This document shows positions 27,576-35,935 of a stretch of 64,000 nucleotides of DNA, piece by piece; the stretch's first letter is position 1, and each line of letters opens with the position of its first letter. The translations under genes were made by a program, and so were the position numbers. The notes under the pieces are model-generated. The model had not been told where the DNA came from and made no database searches. It was given only the letters and a program-made list of their open reading frames with translations. The stretch is from JANJTB01 sp032027125 (GTDB lineage: Bacteria > Bacteroidota > Ignavibacteria > Kapaibacteriales > UBA2268): contig JAVSMQ010000001.1 in assembly GCA_032027125.1 (NCBI GenBank), positions 380,169 to 444,168 on the forward strand. The letters run 5' to 3'.

Positions 27576-28153
27576 AGATTTTGATGATATTTGTGCTGTT
27601 ATTTTTTGTTGCAGGATGCGTCCCTGACCGCTTTACGTTAAATTATCGGGCTGATTATCTCCAGTTCGGAAAAATTTTGGATGATTTAGACAGTTTTGAG
27701 CAAATCAATGACAACAGCTTCAAACTCAGATCCGGCAGGGTGGCAATCAAAACTCCTGCATCAACTCAAAGCCGTCTTAGTTTTAATCTGAAAATCCCGG
27801 AAGGAGACTCGGTCAGGATTACAATGCGAACAGTCGGGAATGAATACGATAATAAAAAGGGTGTTACTTTTTTATTACTGAAATCGGCTATTGAGGTTTA
27901 TGAGGACGGAAAAATGATAAAATCACAGGAGAATATTAAGACATCATCAATTGGAGAAAAGTATATTAATATCCGTACTGTCGGCGATTTGATAAAGTTC
28001 AGCAGGGACTGCGACGATATTACTGTTAAGACCGGACTGCCCGCTACTGAATTTCTAATCATCTCTGCACCGGAAAACACTGAAATCCTGGTAACAGGAA
28101 TAGAGTATGAAGAAGTAATGGAAAATCCTTCGGAAAGGGTAATAAATTATTAA
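27572..28153 (+). CDS. Lipoprotein of unknown function (193 aa)
   Basis: A 193-residue predicted lipoprotein (lipobox FVAGC, Cys near 16) with beta-sandwich-like sequence, including a SRLSFNLKIPEGDSVRITMRT stretch (given by its ends) and VYEDGKMIKSQENI. The pattern recalls a carbohydrate-binding-like jelly roll but I cannot assign a family. Overlaps the preceding gene by ATGA-type coupling; probably works with it at the envelope. Confidence 0.6.
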   Translation: MKILMIFVLLFFVAGCVPDRFTLNYRADYLQFGKILDDLDSFEQINDNSFKLRSGRVAIKTPASTQSRLSFNLKIPEGDSVRITMRTVGNEYDNKKGVTFLLLKSAIEVYEDGKMIKSQENIKTSSIGEKYINIRTVGDLIKFSRDCDDITVKTGLPATEFLIISAPENTEILVTGIEYEEVMENPSERVINY

Positions 28154-28156
28154 CAG

Positions 28157-28209
28157 AATGATGAATGATGAATGCTGAATGATGAATGCTGAATGATGAA
28201 TGATGAATT
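28157..28209. repeat. Short tandem repeat of GAATGAT/GAATGCT heptamers
   Basis: Seven-base units GAATGAT and GAATGCT alternate over about 50 bp directly after the stop of the 193-residue lipoprotein gene. A simple-sequence tract with no gene. Confidence 0.75.
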
Positions 28210-28215
28210 GATTTC

Positions 28216-28452
28216 AACTCCGTAGGAGTGCCCTGTTTGTAGAATAATAATCCCACTCGAAAACAACAACCGCCAACTCCGTAGGAGTGCTCTGTTAGTA
28301 GAAAAAGTACAACGCGTCTGAACCGTGATTTTTGGGATTGATGGGATTTTTGGGATTTGAATTAATTGAATACCCTAGGGATTAAATATCGGTAGAAAAT
28401 GCTCAGCCCGACGGGAACCACAAACCCCAACTCCGTAGGTGTGCTCTGTTAG
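28216..28452. repeat. Three copies of a dispersed AACTCCGTAGGAGT element
   Basis: Copies start at about 28216, 28275 and 28429: an imperfect palindrome ACTCC-GTA-GGAGT followed by GCCCTGTTTGTAGAA or GCTCTGTTAGTAGAA. A related tail, AATATCGGTAGAAAA, stands at 28385. The same family recurs at 43303-43440. The third copy joins the end of RHS fragment 1. Between copies lies a GGGATT-rich stretch (28328-28362). No gene. Confidence 0.7.
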
Positions 28453-28685
28453 TTGTGAAGCGTCCGGTTTCGCTATCGTACATTCTTGCACCGAGCATCT
28501 GCAAACTGGATTCATTATCAAAAATAGTACCGTCAAATCCTTCACGGTTTAATCCGCCGTCAGAAGTCCAGAGAGTATCACCGAACGGTTTGTAATCGAA
28601 CTGCTTACTTCCATACTGCCGTCGGGCAAGACGAATAAATCTCCCGTTGCGTGAAAGCGGTGAATTGAGATATTTATGCTTACAA
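28403..28685 (-). pseudogene. RHS core fragment 1 (about 90 open codons)
   Basis: The minus-strand frame from about 28685 reads KYLNSPLSRNGRFIRLARRQ, KQFDYKPFGDTLW, GGLNREGFDGTIFDNES, LQMLGARMYDSETGRFTT, then runs into the dispersed repeat (NRAHLRSWG) and stops at 28403. DYKPFGD and LGARMYDSETGRF are RHS/YD core motifs. It has no good start codon and loses everything beyond GRFTT, where the AACTCCGTAGG element begins. It lies 45 bases beyond the 203-residue orphan gene, repeating the orphan-then-core order. Confidence 0.85.
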
Positions 28686-28729
28686 TTTATACTGTTGTGA
28701 TATTTTTTATTAAAAAAAACTCAAGGCAT

Positions 28730-29341
28730 TTACTTCTTCTCAACAATCCTTTTTACAATTTCAGGAAAATGCTTTTCTATCAATGCGTAATCACTATCAT
28801 TTTTTCTGATTATTTCATAATCAATTCTATTTCTAAGATTATAAAGGCTTTGATAATACATGTTGATATTGACTTCAATAAAATCCATCGCAAAACTATC
28901 ATGTAAAAATGCTGTTTCAATTGCAACCGAATCATTTTCTTCATAAAATTCGTTATATGGATTTAAACCTCCATGAATTTCAAGCATCGTTGAATCATGC
29001 ATTTTAAATTGGAATATAAAATGTGTCCTTCTGATTTGATCCCCTGGCCTTAATTTTTCTATACCAGTATAAATACTTTTATGAATTAATTGAAATTGTT
29101 TTGAAAACTCAGAAACAATATATCCAAGCGTTTTATCTCTATATTTTATAGTATCCAAATACTTGAAATATGTTTTCCCGTAAGTTTTCATATTTTCAAG
29201 ACTTAACTTGCTATATAAACAATCGGTATCCCAGATTACATCCCAGTTATTTTTTAATATAGCAATTTTTTCATTGCTTTGTGATTTTACAGCACAGATA
29301 GCAATTAATACCAAAAATAATATTAAAATACTTTTTTTCAT
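28730..29341 (-). CDS. Orphan secreted protein (203 aa), candidate immunity
   Basis: A 203-residue protein with a signal peptide (about 20 residues, cleavage near VKSQSNE), then a mixed alpha/beta sequence with many acidic residues (YNEFYEENDSVAIETAFLHD). No family recognised. It follows the 103-residue gene by three bases and is followed by RHS fragment 1, so it may be a periplasmic immunity protein from a displaced RHS cassette. Inferred from position only. Confidence 0.55.
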   Translation of the reverse strand: MKKSILILFLVLIAICAVKSQSNEKIAILKNNWDVIWDTDCLYSKLSLENMKTYGKTYFKYLDTIKYRDKTLGYIVSEFSKQFQLIHKSIYTGIEKLRPGDQIRRTHFIFQFKMHDSTMLEIHGGLNPYNEFYEENDSVAIETAFLHDSFAMDFIEVNINMYYQSLYNLRNRIDYEIIRKNDSDYALIEKHFPEIVKRIVEKK

Positions 29342-29344
29342 TTT

Positions 29345-29656
29345 CTACCTACTTTTTATATATCCTGATTGAAAAAAGAAATAATTAAGATTCCAGGTTT
29401 CTCTTGCAATTCCTATCTTAGTTGCTTTATCTAATGCTGTTGACTGAATAATTAAATCTAACCAGCTTGCAAAATTGTCAATTTTTTTTTCCCATTTATT
29501 ATAATTTATAGAATATATTGAATCATTAATTGAATATTCCGGATGAGTATAAAAAAATATACTGTCACAATCAGACTGACCATAAATTGGTATTGGCAAG
29601 AGTAATAAAATCAAAATTAATTTTTTCAAAATCAAAAACTCCAAAAAAAGTGTCAT
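29345..29656 (-). CDS. Small secreted protein (103 aa)
   Basis: A short exported protein: hydrophobic segment KKLILILLLLPIPIYGQ, then about 75 residues of polar sequence with WEKKIDNFASWLDLI. The ATG at 29656 lies in a small palindromic repeat (CATCTCCGAAG); an in-frame TTG nine codons later, just before KKLILI, could be the true start. Paired with the 203-residue gene downstream. Function unknown; it may be a truncated relative of its neighbour. Confidence 0.45.
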   Translation of the reverse strand: MTLFLEFLILKKLILILLLLPIPIYGQSDCDSIFFYTHPEYSINDSIYSINYNKWEKKIDNFASWLDLIIQSTALDKATKIGIARETWNLNYFFFQSGYIKSR

Positions 29657-29814
29657 CTCCGAAGTTAGTAACTCCGTAGATGACTGTATATTGTTATTTG
29701 AAATAAAGAACTTTTTGGGAAATTATACCGGCTTTCTTTTTTCAAATCTTAAAAAAAAGTTGGGAGTGTAGAAAAAAATAATTTACGTAGTGCGGGATAG
29801 ATGTTTCTAAATCA

Positions 29815-29857
29815 ATCCACCTCCGTCACTTCGTGACACCTCCGCCATCGGAGGACA
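29815..29857. repeat. Dispersed double-hairpin repeat
   Basis: GTCACTTCGTGAC (29825-29837) and CCTCCGCCATCGGAGG (29839-29854) form two adjacent hairpins. A second copy with the same order stands at 53315-53362 (GTCACTCCGTGAC, CCTCCGCTCGCGGAGG). The stems are kept while the loops differ, as expected of an element that works as a folded structure. Confidence 0.7.
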
Positions 29858-29873
29858 TAAAACAAAATCCACA

Positions 29874-29966
29874 TTTGTCTGAATCACAGATTACACGGAT
29901 TAAAGGATTTCACTGATTTAAATCCGTGGCATCGGTGTAATCAGTTAAATCCGTGATTCAGACAAA
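29874..29966. repeat. 93-bp nested inverted repeat
   Basis: TTTGTCTGAATCAC (29874-29887) is the exact reverse complement of 29953-29966. Inside, further imperfect inverted pieces (GATTACAC / GTGTAATC and GGATTT / AAATCC) extend the fold almost to the centre. No transposase frame lies inside, so it is a non-autonomous or structural repeat. Confidence 0.7.
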
Positions 29967-30067
29967 GAGGGATTTGTATGTTACAATTTGCATAATTACT
30001 ATTTCATTTACCTGAATTATAATATAAATCACTGTTGATGATACAGCGAACAGTCAATTTATTTTTG

Positions 30068-30075
30068 TACATTTG
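30068..30075 (+). promoter_or_regulatory. Possible -7 element (TACATTTG) of ssb
   Basis: TACATTTG fits TAnnTTTG and lies 135 bases before the ssb start. No TTTG stands 18 bases upstream; the nearest TTG is about 30 bases away. Weak support. Confidence 0.3.
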
Positions 30076-30210
30076 CAATTCAAATAATCTTCCATTGATA
30101 AAATGGATTTTTTTTTGGATTGAATTGAAATTTAAAGCTAAAGTTTCGTCTAAGCTATTGTGATAATTGCAAACAAATATATTAAATTCTAACTGAGATT
30201 GTTTTAGATT

Positions 30211-30708
30211 ATGTCAAGAACTCTGAATAAGGTCATGTTGATTGGAAATGTCGGGAAAGAACCTGAATTGAGATACACCCCAAGCGGGATACCGGTAGCC
30301 AATTTTATGATTGCAACTTCAGAATCATGGAAAGGAAAGGACGGCTCAGTCTGCGAGCATACTGACTGGCATAATATCTCAGCATGGAGGGGTCTTGCCG
30401 ATATAGCAGGTAAAATCATTCAAAAAGGCACCAGAGTTTATGTAGAAGGTAAAATACATACCAGAAAAATTGACTGCAAAAATGGTGGCAAAAAGTTTAT
30501 AATTGAAATCGTTGCTGATAATATACTACTTTTAGATAACCGGAAAAATCACAGGGAATCTAATGAAGATAACGGAAAAAATGATTTTACTTTTGATGAC
30601 GAAAATTTTGGAAATGATTTGGATATGAATTTGATGAGCGGTATGAATACAGAAGACAATCACAATTGCAATGAAATCAATTTCAACAATGATGAACTTC
30701 TGTATTAG
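30211..30708 (+). CDS. ssb: Single-stranded DNA-binding protein
   Basis: A 165-residue SSB. The OB fold covers residues 1-110: LNKVMLIGNVGKEPELRYTPSG, VANFMIATSESW, TDWHNISAWRGLADIAGKII, GTRVYVEGKIHTRK. The linker is acidic and Asn/Asp-rich (DDENFGNDLDMNLM). Bacterial SSBs usually end in an acidic tip with a final Phe (DDIPF type) that docks partner enzymes; here the end is NNDELLY, with Tyr in place of Phe. It may be a second SSB. First gene of a plus-strand run. Confidence 0.92.
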   Translation: MSRTLNKVMLIGNVGKEPELRYTPSGIPVANFMIATSESWKGKDGSVCEHTDWHNISAWRGLADIAGKIIQKGTRVYVEGKIHTRKIDCKNGGKKFIIEIVADNILLLDNRKNHRESNEDNGKNDFTFDDENFGNDLDMNLMSGMNTEDNHNCNEINFNNDELLY

Positions 30709-30737
30709 TTTTTTGAAAATAAAAAAAAGAAAATATA

Positions 30738-31685
30738 ATGGAACAGCAAAGAAAAAAAGAAATAACTGTGGGTATAGTAACACTGACTTCGTTAGCATTA
30801 CTGTTTTTTGGTATAATGCTTGGCAAAGGTATTAAAGTTGCTCCCGAAGATAGTTTGTTAAAAATCAGGTTTCCAAACTCCGGCGGTATTCAGGTTTCAG
30901 AACCGGTTGTTGTTAACGGAGTTAAACGCGGCACGGTAATGAGTGTCAAAAATGACGAAGGTACTGTGCTGGTATCAGTTTTACTTGATAATTATGATGA
31001 TATCAAAACTGATGCAATAGCTAAAATTACTCTTCTGGAAATTACCGGCGGAAAAAAGATTGAGATACATCCCGGTATTTCAAAATCAAAATTCTCATTA
31101 AATAACGTAATGATTGGTCAAACCCCGCCTGATATAGCGGAATTAGTTACTTTGGTCGGAGAAGTATCCGGTGACGCAGTTTCTCTTGTCAGAAGGCTTG
31201 ATACAATTGCTGCTTCGGCAACAGAATTACTTGCTGACGGACAGGTTATGGACGATATAAAAAAGACTGTAAAAAATGCTTCCGAAATATCAGGTTCGTT
31301 AAATAATTTTATTCAGGATAATTATACAAAACTGGAGCGTACCATAATAAATCTAAATGATTTAACCGAAAAATTAAAAGTAGCTGTTGATAAGCACGAA
31401 CCAACTGTCGGCAGAATTCTTGCAGACATTGAAGTTGTTCTGAGAGACTCAAAGTCATTGATTCTGAACATAGATTCTACCGTCTCGGGTGCTAATAATT
31501 TAGTCAATAATGTTAATAATATGACAAATGATTTAAGAACCGGTGATGGTTTTGCAACAAAAATACTTTTCGATAAAGCAATGAGCAACAAGCTTGACAG
31601 CACTTTTTCAAATTTAGCCGAATTTCTTGAGATAATTAAACAGCATGGCGTGAATGTCAATTTAAGATTAGGTTCCAGACCGTAA
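30738..31685 (+). CDS. MlaD/MCE-family lipid transport protein
   Basis: A 315-residue protein with one N-terminal membrane anchor (residues 10-30) and an MCE domain at about 38-115 (IRFPNSGGIQVSEPVVVNGVKRGTV; DAIAKITLLEITGGKKIEIHPG). The remainder is a long helical, coiled-coil-prone region (residues 130-300). MCE proteins form hexameric rings that pass phospholipids between inner and outer membrane with an MlaFE ABC transporter. No mlaE or mlaF gene lies beside it in this window. It follows ssb by 29 bases and precedes the O-methyltransferase by 15. Confidence 0.85.
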   Translation: MEQQRKKEITVGIVTLTSLALLFFGIMLGKGIKVAPEDSLLKIRFPNSGGIQVSEPVVVNGVKRGTVMSVKNDEGTVLVSVLLDNYDDIKTDAIAKITLLEITGGKKIEIHPGISKSKFSLNNVMIGQTPPDIAELVTLVGEVSGDAVSLVRRLDTIAASATELLADGQVMDDIKKTVKNASEISGSLNNFIQDNYTKLERTIINLNDLTEKLKVAVDKHEPTVGRILADIEVVLRDSKSLILNIDSTVSGANNLVNNVNNMTNDLRTGDGFATKILFDKAMSNKLDSTFSNLAEFLEIIKQHGVNVNLRLGSRP

Positions 31686-31700
31686 ATACAGGATAAAATT

Positions 31701-32363
31701 ATGTCGCAGAAACCCACACAAGTAGATGACAGATTATTTGAATATCTCAAAGTGAATTTCTCTTCAGAGGATGATTTTTTGAGTAATCTTGTGATTGAAG
31801 CCAGAGATGAAGGTATTCCTGATATCAGCATATCTCCGGAGCAGGGGCTTTTTATCCAATTCATGTTAAAAACCATAAACGCCAAAAATGTCCTCGAACT
31901 TGGTACACTTGCAGGTTACTCTGCAATCACGATGGCAAGAGCATTGCCTGAAAACGGTAAATTAATTACAGTAGAAAATGAATATATTCATGCTATTTTT
32001 GCCGAAAGAAAAATCAAAGAAGCCGGATTGAATGGAATAATTGAAATACAAAACAGCGAGGCTCTTGATTTTTTAGAATATTACAAACCTGAAGAACCAC
32101 TCGACTTTATTTTTATTGACGCTGATAAACAAAATTATAAGAGGTATCTTGATAAATTGACACCAATGTTGAGAATCGGTGGGATTTTTGCCGCTGATAA
32201 TGCTTTTGCTTTCGGATTCGTTGCTTCCTCAAAGCCGGAGCGTAACCCCGAAGATGTTAAATCAATCACGGGATTCAACCAATACTTCCGCAGCCATGAG
32301 CAGTATTCTGTCTGCATGGTTCCGGTCGGTGACGGAATGATTATGGGTGTTAAACTAAAATAG
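31701..32363 (+). CDS. Class I SAM-dependent O-methyltransferase
   Basis: A 220-residue enzyme like caffeoyl-CoA/catechol O-methyltransferases: SPEQGLFIQFML, SAM motif VLELGTLAGYSAITMARALP (residues 61-80), ITVENE, DFIFIDADKQNYKRYLDKL with the metal-binding Asp, and GGIFAADNAF. It would methylate a small hydroxylated compound using a divalent metal. The physiological substrate is unknown. Confidence 0.9.
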   Translation: MSQKPTQVDDRLFEYLKVNFSSEDDFLSNLVIEARDEGIPDISISPEQGLFIQFMLKTINAKNVLELGTLAGYSAITMARALPENGKLITVENEYIHAIFAERKIKEAGLNGIIEIQNSEALDFLEYYKPEEPLDFIFIDADKQNYKRYLDKLTPMLRIGGIFAADNAFAFGFVASSKPERNPEDVKSITGFNQYFRSHEQYSVCMVPVGDGMIMGVKLK

Positions 32364-32371
32364 ATATTATT

Positions 32372-33823
32372 ATGCAAAAATCAAAATTTGTCTTTACTTT
32401 AAGTATAATACTGATAACAATCAGCGTTATCATCAATTCCTGCAGCACTCCGCGAAAAACAGGTTTCGAATTGCAGAAGGAAATTTACGAAGAGGAAATG
32501 AAAACCAAATACGGTGATTCTCTGCCACCTGCAGAAATCTACCTGAGCGATACCAAACCTATTGATTCTGTAGATGTAAAAAAATTGATTTTTGATTTGT
32601 ACACAATTGATTCTGAGGATTACACGAATAAAGAAATTCGATTGTTTTCTCGTGTTTATGATTCATTGGGTAATTTTGTTACACACATGGCTGAACCATA
32701 CAAAAAAGATAAAAATATTGAATACTTTACATCTGTAAGAGAGGAACTCGGTAAGACCTACAATATCAGAAAAGCATCTGTTAAAAACTTCAAGGTTCGG
32801 GAATTCGGTGCAGATGATTCAATTGCTTATGATATTGTATTATCAGTTGATTATAGCGGCTCGATGGAAGCAATAATGAGCGCAATTTTTGAAGGAACAG
32901 AGCTTTTTGTTTCAATGAAATTCCCGCAGGACAGGATAGCACTCGGGACATTTAACCGTACACTTGATATCAAAGTTCCCCTATCGAAGGATACGGCTGT
33001 AATACTTAGTCAATACAGAGCCAAAAGGAATCAGGGATTCGGACTTTTTTCAGGAGTCTTCGATGCAATCTATGGAAGTATCGAATTGCTTAAAGATACT
33101 CCAAAAGAAAAGCCGAAAGTAGTTGTTATTCTAACCGATGGTGATGATAATTATTCCAAGAAGAATCTGGATTCATTAATCAGAAGAGCAAATCAGTTGG
33201 ATGCCCATGTATACTGTGTAGCTTTTGGATATTCCAAAGATGAATCATTAAGATATTTATCCCAATATACGGGCGGTAAATATTATAAAGCACATACAAA
33301 AGAACAGTTAGTTGCGATATTTAAGGATATTTATCTTAGCCTCAGATATTTTTATAAAATAACATACGAACCTCCTGTATATTGGGGACATCATCAGGTT
33401 TTTGCAGCTATTAACGTTCCCGGCAGACAAGATTCTCTTATCGGAGAAGGTTTTTATGATACAACCGGGTGGCTTGCATTATCCGATACAGTTGTCAGAC
33501 CTATCACTTTTGATTTTGATTCGGCAACAGTAAAAAAAGAATCCTATATTGTTTTGGATGAATTGGTTGATTTGATGATGACTTGGCCCAATCTTAAGTT
33601 CGACATTCAGGGACATACAGATAACATCGGTACTCAGGAATATAATCAAAGTTTATCCGACAGAAGAGCAAAAGCTGTTTATGATGAATTGATTAAAAGA
33701 GGTATTGATGAGCGTCGTCTTCGTTACAGAGGATTTGGTTACTCTAAACCAATCACATCTAATGATACGGAAGAGGGCAGGTCAAAAAACAGAAGAACAG
33801 AATTTATTATTATTGCTAAGTAA
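32372..33823 (+). CDS. VWA-OmpA lipoprotein
   Basis: A 483-residue predicted lipoprotein (lipobox IINSC, Cys near 24). A von Willebrand A domain (about 155-330) shows a MIDAS-type DYSGSMEA and VVILTDGDDN. The C-terminal OmpA-like domain (about 375-480) has ITFDFDSATVKKESYIVLDEL, IQGHTDNIGTQEYNQSLSDRRA and GFGYSKPI...SKNRRTEF, which bind peptidoglycan. It thus links the outer membrane to the cell wall and carries an outward or periplasmic VWA module for metal-dependent protein contacts. Eight bases behind the methyltransferase gene. Confidence 0.9.
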   Translation: MQKSKFVFTLSIILITISVIINSCSTPRKTGFELQKEIYEEEMKTKYGDSLPPAEIYLSDTKPIDSVDVKKLIFDLYTIDSEDYTNKEIRLFSRVYDSLGNFVTHMAEPYKKDKNIEYFTSVREELGKTYNIRKASVKNFKVREFGADDSIAYDIVLSVDYSGSMEAIMSAIFEGTELFVSMKFPQDRIALGTFNRTLDIKVPLSKDTAVILSQYRAKRNQGFGLFSGVFDAIYGSIELLKDTPKEKPKVVVILTDGDDNYSKKNLDSLIRRANQLDAHVYCVAFGYSKDESLRYLSQYTGGKYYKAHTKEQLVAIFKDIYLSLRYFYKITYEPPVYWGHHQVFAAINVPGRQDSLIGEGFYDTTGWLALSDTVVRPITFDFDSATVKKESYIVLDELVDLMMTWPNLKFDIQGHTDNIGTQEYNQSLSDRRAKAVYDELIKRGIDERRLRYRGFGYSKPITSNDTEEGRSKNRRTEFIIIAK

Positions 33824-33835
33824 ACATAAAATACT

Positions 33836-35215
33836 ATGAATAGATTAATTTGCGGACTAATAACTTTGATGTTATTTTCTGCCTCCATCTCTCTAAAAGC
33901 TGATTTCAATGAATCCGCTATGGGTACTAATTATTCGGCTGTTGTAAATAGAATTATTCAGACAGCCCGTTCGGACAGCATGGCTTATCATCGTTTGGAG
34001 TACATGTGTGATGTTTTTGGTCCCCGTTTAAGCGGTTCTGAAAACCTCGAAAAAAGCCTGCGTTGGATGCTTGATGAGATGAAGAAGGACGGATTTGAAA
34101 ATGTTCGGGCAGATAAAGTAATGGTTCCGCATTGGGTCAGACGATTTGAAAAGTGTGAAATGACTTATCCCAGAACAGCAAATGTTCCGGTCTTTGGTTT
34201 TGGCGGAAGTATTGCTACTCCTAAGAGCGGTATTCAAGCCCGCGTTATGGTTGTAAAAAGTTTTGATGAACTTGAATTACGCAAAGATGAAGTAAAGGGT
34301 AAAATTGTTGTTTATAACATTCCCTACGAAGGATATGGCAAAGGAGTTCAATACCGTTTTCATGGTGCCGAACGTGCTGCAAAATATGGTGCAGTTGCCA
34401 GTCTTCTGCGTTCAGTCAGTTCGACAGTGCTGCGTAATCTTCATACAGGTATGATGTCTTATAATGATACAATCCCAAAAATACCTCATGCTGCCATCAC
34501 TCCTGAAGATGCAATGATGTTTGAAAGACTAATCAGTTACGGTATTATTCCTGAATTGAAACTTGAACTTGATGTCGAGACCTTACCTGATGCAGTTTCT
34601 CATAATGTAATGGGTGAACTTACCGGAAGTCAGTATCCTGACGAAATCATTGCTATAGGCGGTCATTCAGACTCATGGGATGCAGGTACAGGGGCTCAGG
34701 ATGATGCAAGCGGATGTATCGCGACGTGGGAAGCTGTCAAATTATTAAAAAAATTGGGATTGCAGCCAAAACGCACTATAAGAATAGTACAATGGACAAA
34801 CGAAGAAAATGGAGTCCGTGGAGGAAATGCATACCGTGATGCTCATCAGAAAGAGAAACATGTACTGATGTTTGAACATGATTCGGGTATATTCCCACCA
34901 TCTGCTATCAGATTCAACGGGAAGGATTCAATTTTCAAGGTGCTTAAATTTATTGAACCGCTGTTAAAGAATATCAATCCTAAAATTGAAGTTGCCAAAG
35001 GCGGCGGCGGTGTGGATATTGGTCCGATGATGAAAACAGGAGTGCCCGGAATGAGTTTAGGAACAGATGACGGTGGGAAATATTTCTATTATCATCACAG
35101 CCATTCCGATACTCCCGATAAAGTTAATATTAAGGATTTTAATGATTGCATTGCCGCAATTGCAATTGCTATTTATATTTATGCGGATTTACCAACAGAA
35201 TTATTGAATAATTAA
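33836..35215 (+). CDS. M28-family zinc aminopeptidase/carboxypeptidase Q-like
   Basis: A 459-residue secreted peptidase with a signal peptide (about 22 residues, SISLKA). A PA-like insert lies at about 130-190. The M28 zinc site is readable: IGGHSDSWDAGTGAQDDASG (first His and the bridging Asp), VQWTNEENGVRGG (catalytic and metal Glu), FEHDSG (Asp) and YYHHSHSDTPDK (last His). The layout matches plasma glutamate carboxypeptidase-type enzymes that cut peptides outside the cytoplasm. 12 bases behind the VWA-OmpA gene. Confidence 0.92.
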   Translation: MNRLICGLITLMLFSASISLKADFNESAMGTNYSAVVNRIIQTARSDSMAYHRLEYMCDVFGPRLSGSENLEKSLRWMLDEMKKDGFENVRADKVMVPHWVRRFEKCEMTYPRTANVPVFGFGGSIATPKSGIQARVMVVKSFDELELRKDEVKGKIVVYNIPYEGYGKGVQYRFHGAERAAKYGAVASLLRSVSSTVLRNLHTGMMSYNDTIPKIPHAAITPEDAMMFERLISYGIIPELKLELDVETLPDAVSHNVMGELTGSQYPDEIIAIGGHSDSWDAGTGAQDDASGCIATWEAVKLLKKLGLQPKRTIRIVQWTNEENGVRGGNAYRDAHQKEKHVLMFEHDSGIFPPSAIRFNGKDSIFKVLKFIEPLLKNINPKIEVAKGGGGVDIGPMMKTGVPGMSLGTDDGGKYFYYHHSHSDTPDKVNIKDFNDCIAAIAIAIYIYADLPTELLNN

Positions 35216-35226
35216 GGAATATTTTT

Positions 35227-35772
35227 ATGACAAAGCAACAACTTGCTGCAGAGATTTACAAAGCTTCGTATTTTAAAGGTGAGTTTCTTTTAAGGTCCGG
35301 GAAAATAAGCAGTGAGTATTTCGACAAATATCAGTTTGAAAGCAATCCCAAACTTCTTGATAAAATATGTGATTTTATGCTTGAATTACTACCTGATGAT
35401 TATGATATGCTGGGTGCATTGGAAATGGGCGGAATCCCTCTTGCTACACTTTTATCCGTAAAAACCGGTAAACCCGTTCTTTTTATCAGAAAAAAGGCGA
35501 AGGAATATGGAACCAGAAGATTTGCCGAAGGTTCTGAGTATGAAGACAAAAAAATACTAATAGTTGAAGATGTTGTAACGAGCGGAGGACAGATAATATT
35601 AAGTGCTAAGGATTTAAGAGAGACAGGTGGAATTATCAGCCAGGCAGTCTGCGTTATTGACAGAGAATCAGCCGGAATTGAGGCGTTAAATGAAAATAAT
35701 ATCAAACTTAATTCTCTTTTTACAATGAGCTATATAAAGGAAGCTGCAAAAGAATTCGGATATCTTAAATAG
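35227..35772 (+). CDS. pyrE: Orotate phosphoribosyltransferase
   Basis: A 181-residue enzyme: YFKGEFLLRSGKISSEYFDKY at the start (shown by family position), GALEMGGIPLATLLSVKTGKP, VLFIRKKAKEYGT with the orotate/PRPP lysines, and the PRPP loop ILIVEDVVTSGGQIILSAKD. It converts orotate and PRPP to OMP, the fifth step of pyrimidine synthesis. Last gene of the plus-strand run, 11 bases behind the M28 peptidase, and closed by the strong terminator at 35881. Confidence 0.93.
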   Translation: MTKQQLAAEIYKASYFKGEFLLRSGKISSEYFDKYQFESNPKLLDKICDFMLELLPDDYDMLGALEMGGIPLATLLSVKTGKPVLFIRKKAKEYGTRRFAEGSEYEDKKILIVEDVVTSGGQIILSAKDLRETGGIISQAVCVIDRESAGIEALNENNIKLNSLFTMSYIKEAAKEFGYLK

Positions 35773-35850
35773 TTTTGAATTCTGAGTTTTGAGTTTTAAG
35801 TTCTGAGTTTTGAGTTTTGAGTTATGAGTTATGAATTCTGAGTTTTGTAT
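35773..35850. repeat. Degenerate tandem repeat of GAGTTTT/GAGTTAT units
   Basis: About ten units of seven or eight bases (TGAGTTTT, TGAGTTAT, TAAGTTC, TGAATTC) directly after pyrE. The same unit recurs at 43239-43288 (TTAGTTTTGAG). A T-rich simple repeat without a gene. Confidence 0.75.
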
Positions 35851-35880
35851 TTTGTATTTTATTTGTTAATGGTTAAAACA

Positions 35881-35922
35881 AAAAAAAACACTTGTGATGG
35901 AAATCATTACAAGTGTTTTTTT
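35881..35922. terminator. Bidirectional terminator between pyrE and the DUF1573 gene
   Basis: AAAAAAAACACTTGT (35881-35895) pairs with ACAAGTGTTTTTTT (35909-35922); A-run on one side, T-run on the other, so it can stop both convergent transcripts. Confidence 0.85.
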
Positions 35923-35935
35923 ATATCAAATAAAT

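Larger units (their letters stand above)
29657..30210. other. Non-coding repeat-rich stretch before ssb
   Basis: No gene seen in 554 bases. From left to right: an A/T-rich tract, the GTCACTTCGTGAC and CCTCCGCCATCGGAGG hairpins (29815-29857), a long nested inverted repeat (29874-29966), and an AT-rich leader with a possible -7 element for ssb. Confidence 0.55.

Noticed and set aside
29874..29966. Insertion sequence
   Set aside because: Inverted arms enclose only about 65 bp and no transposase frame exists nearby.
31322..31885. Minus-strand 187-codon frame
   Set aside because: Lies antisense across the MCE and methyltransferase genes, crosses their boundary and matches no domain. The same holds for 16859-17311, 26452-26925, 42545-43048 and 35400-35705.
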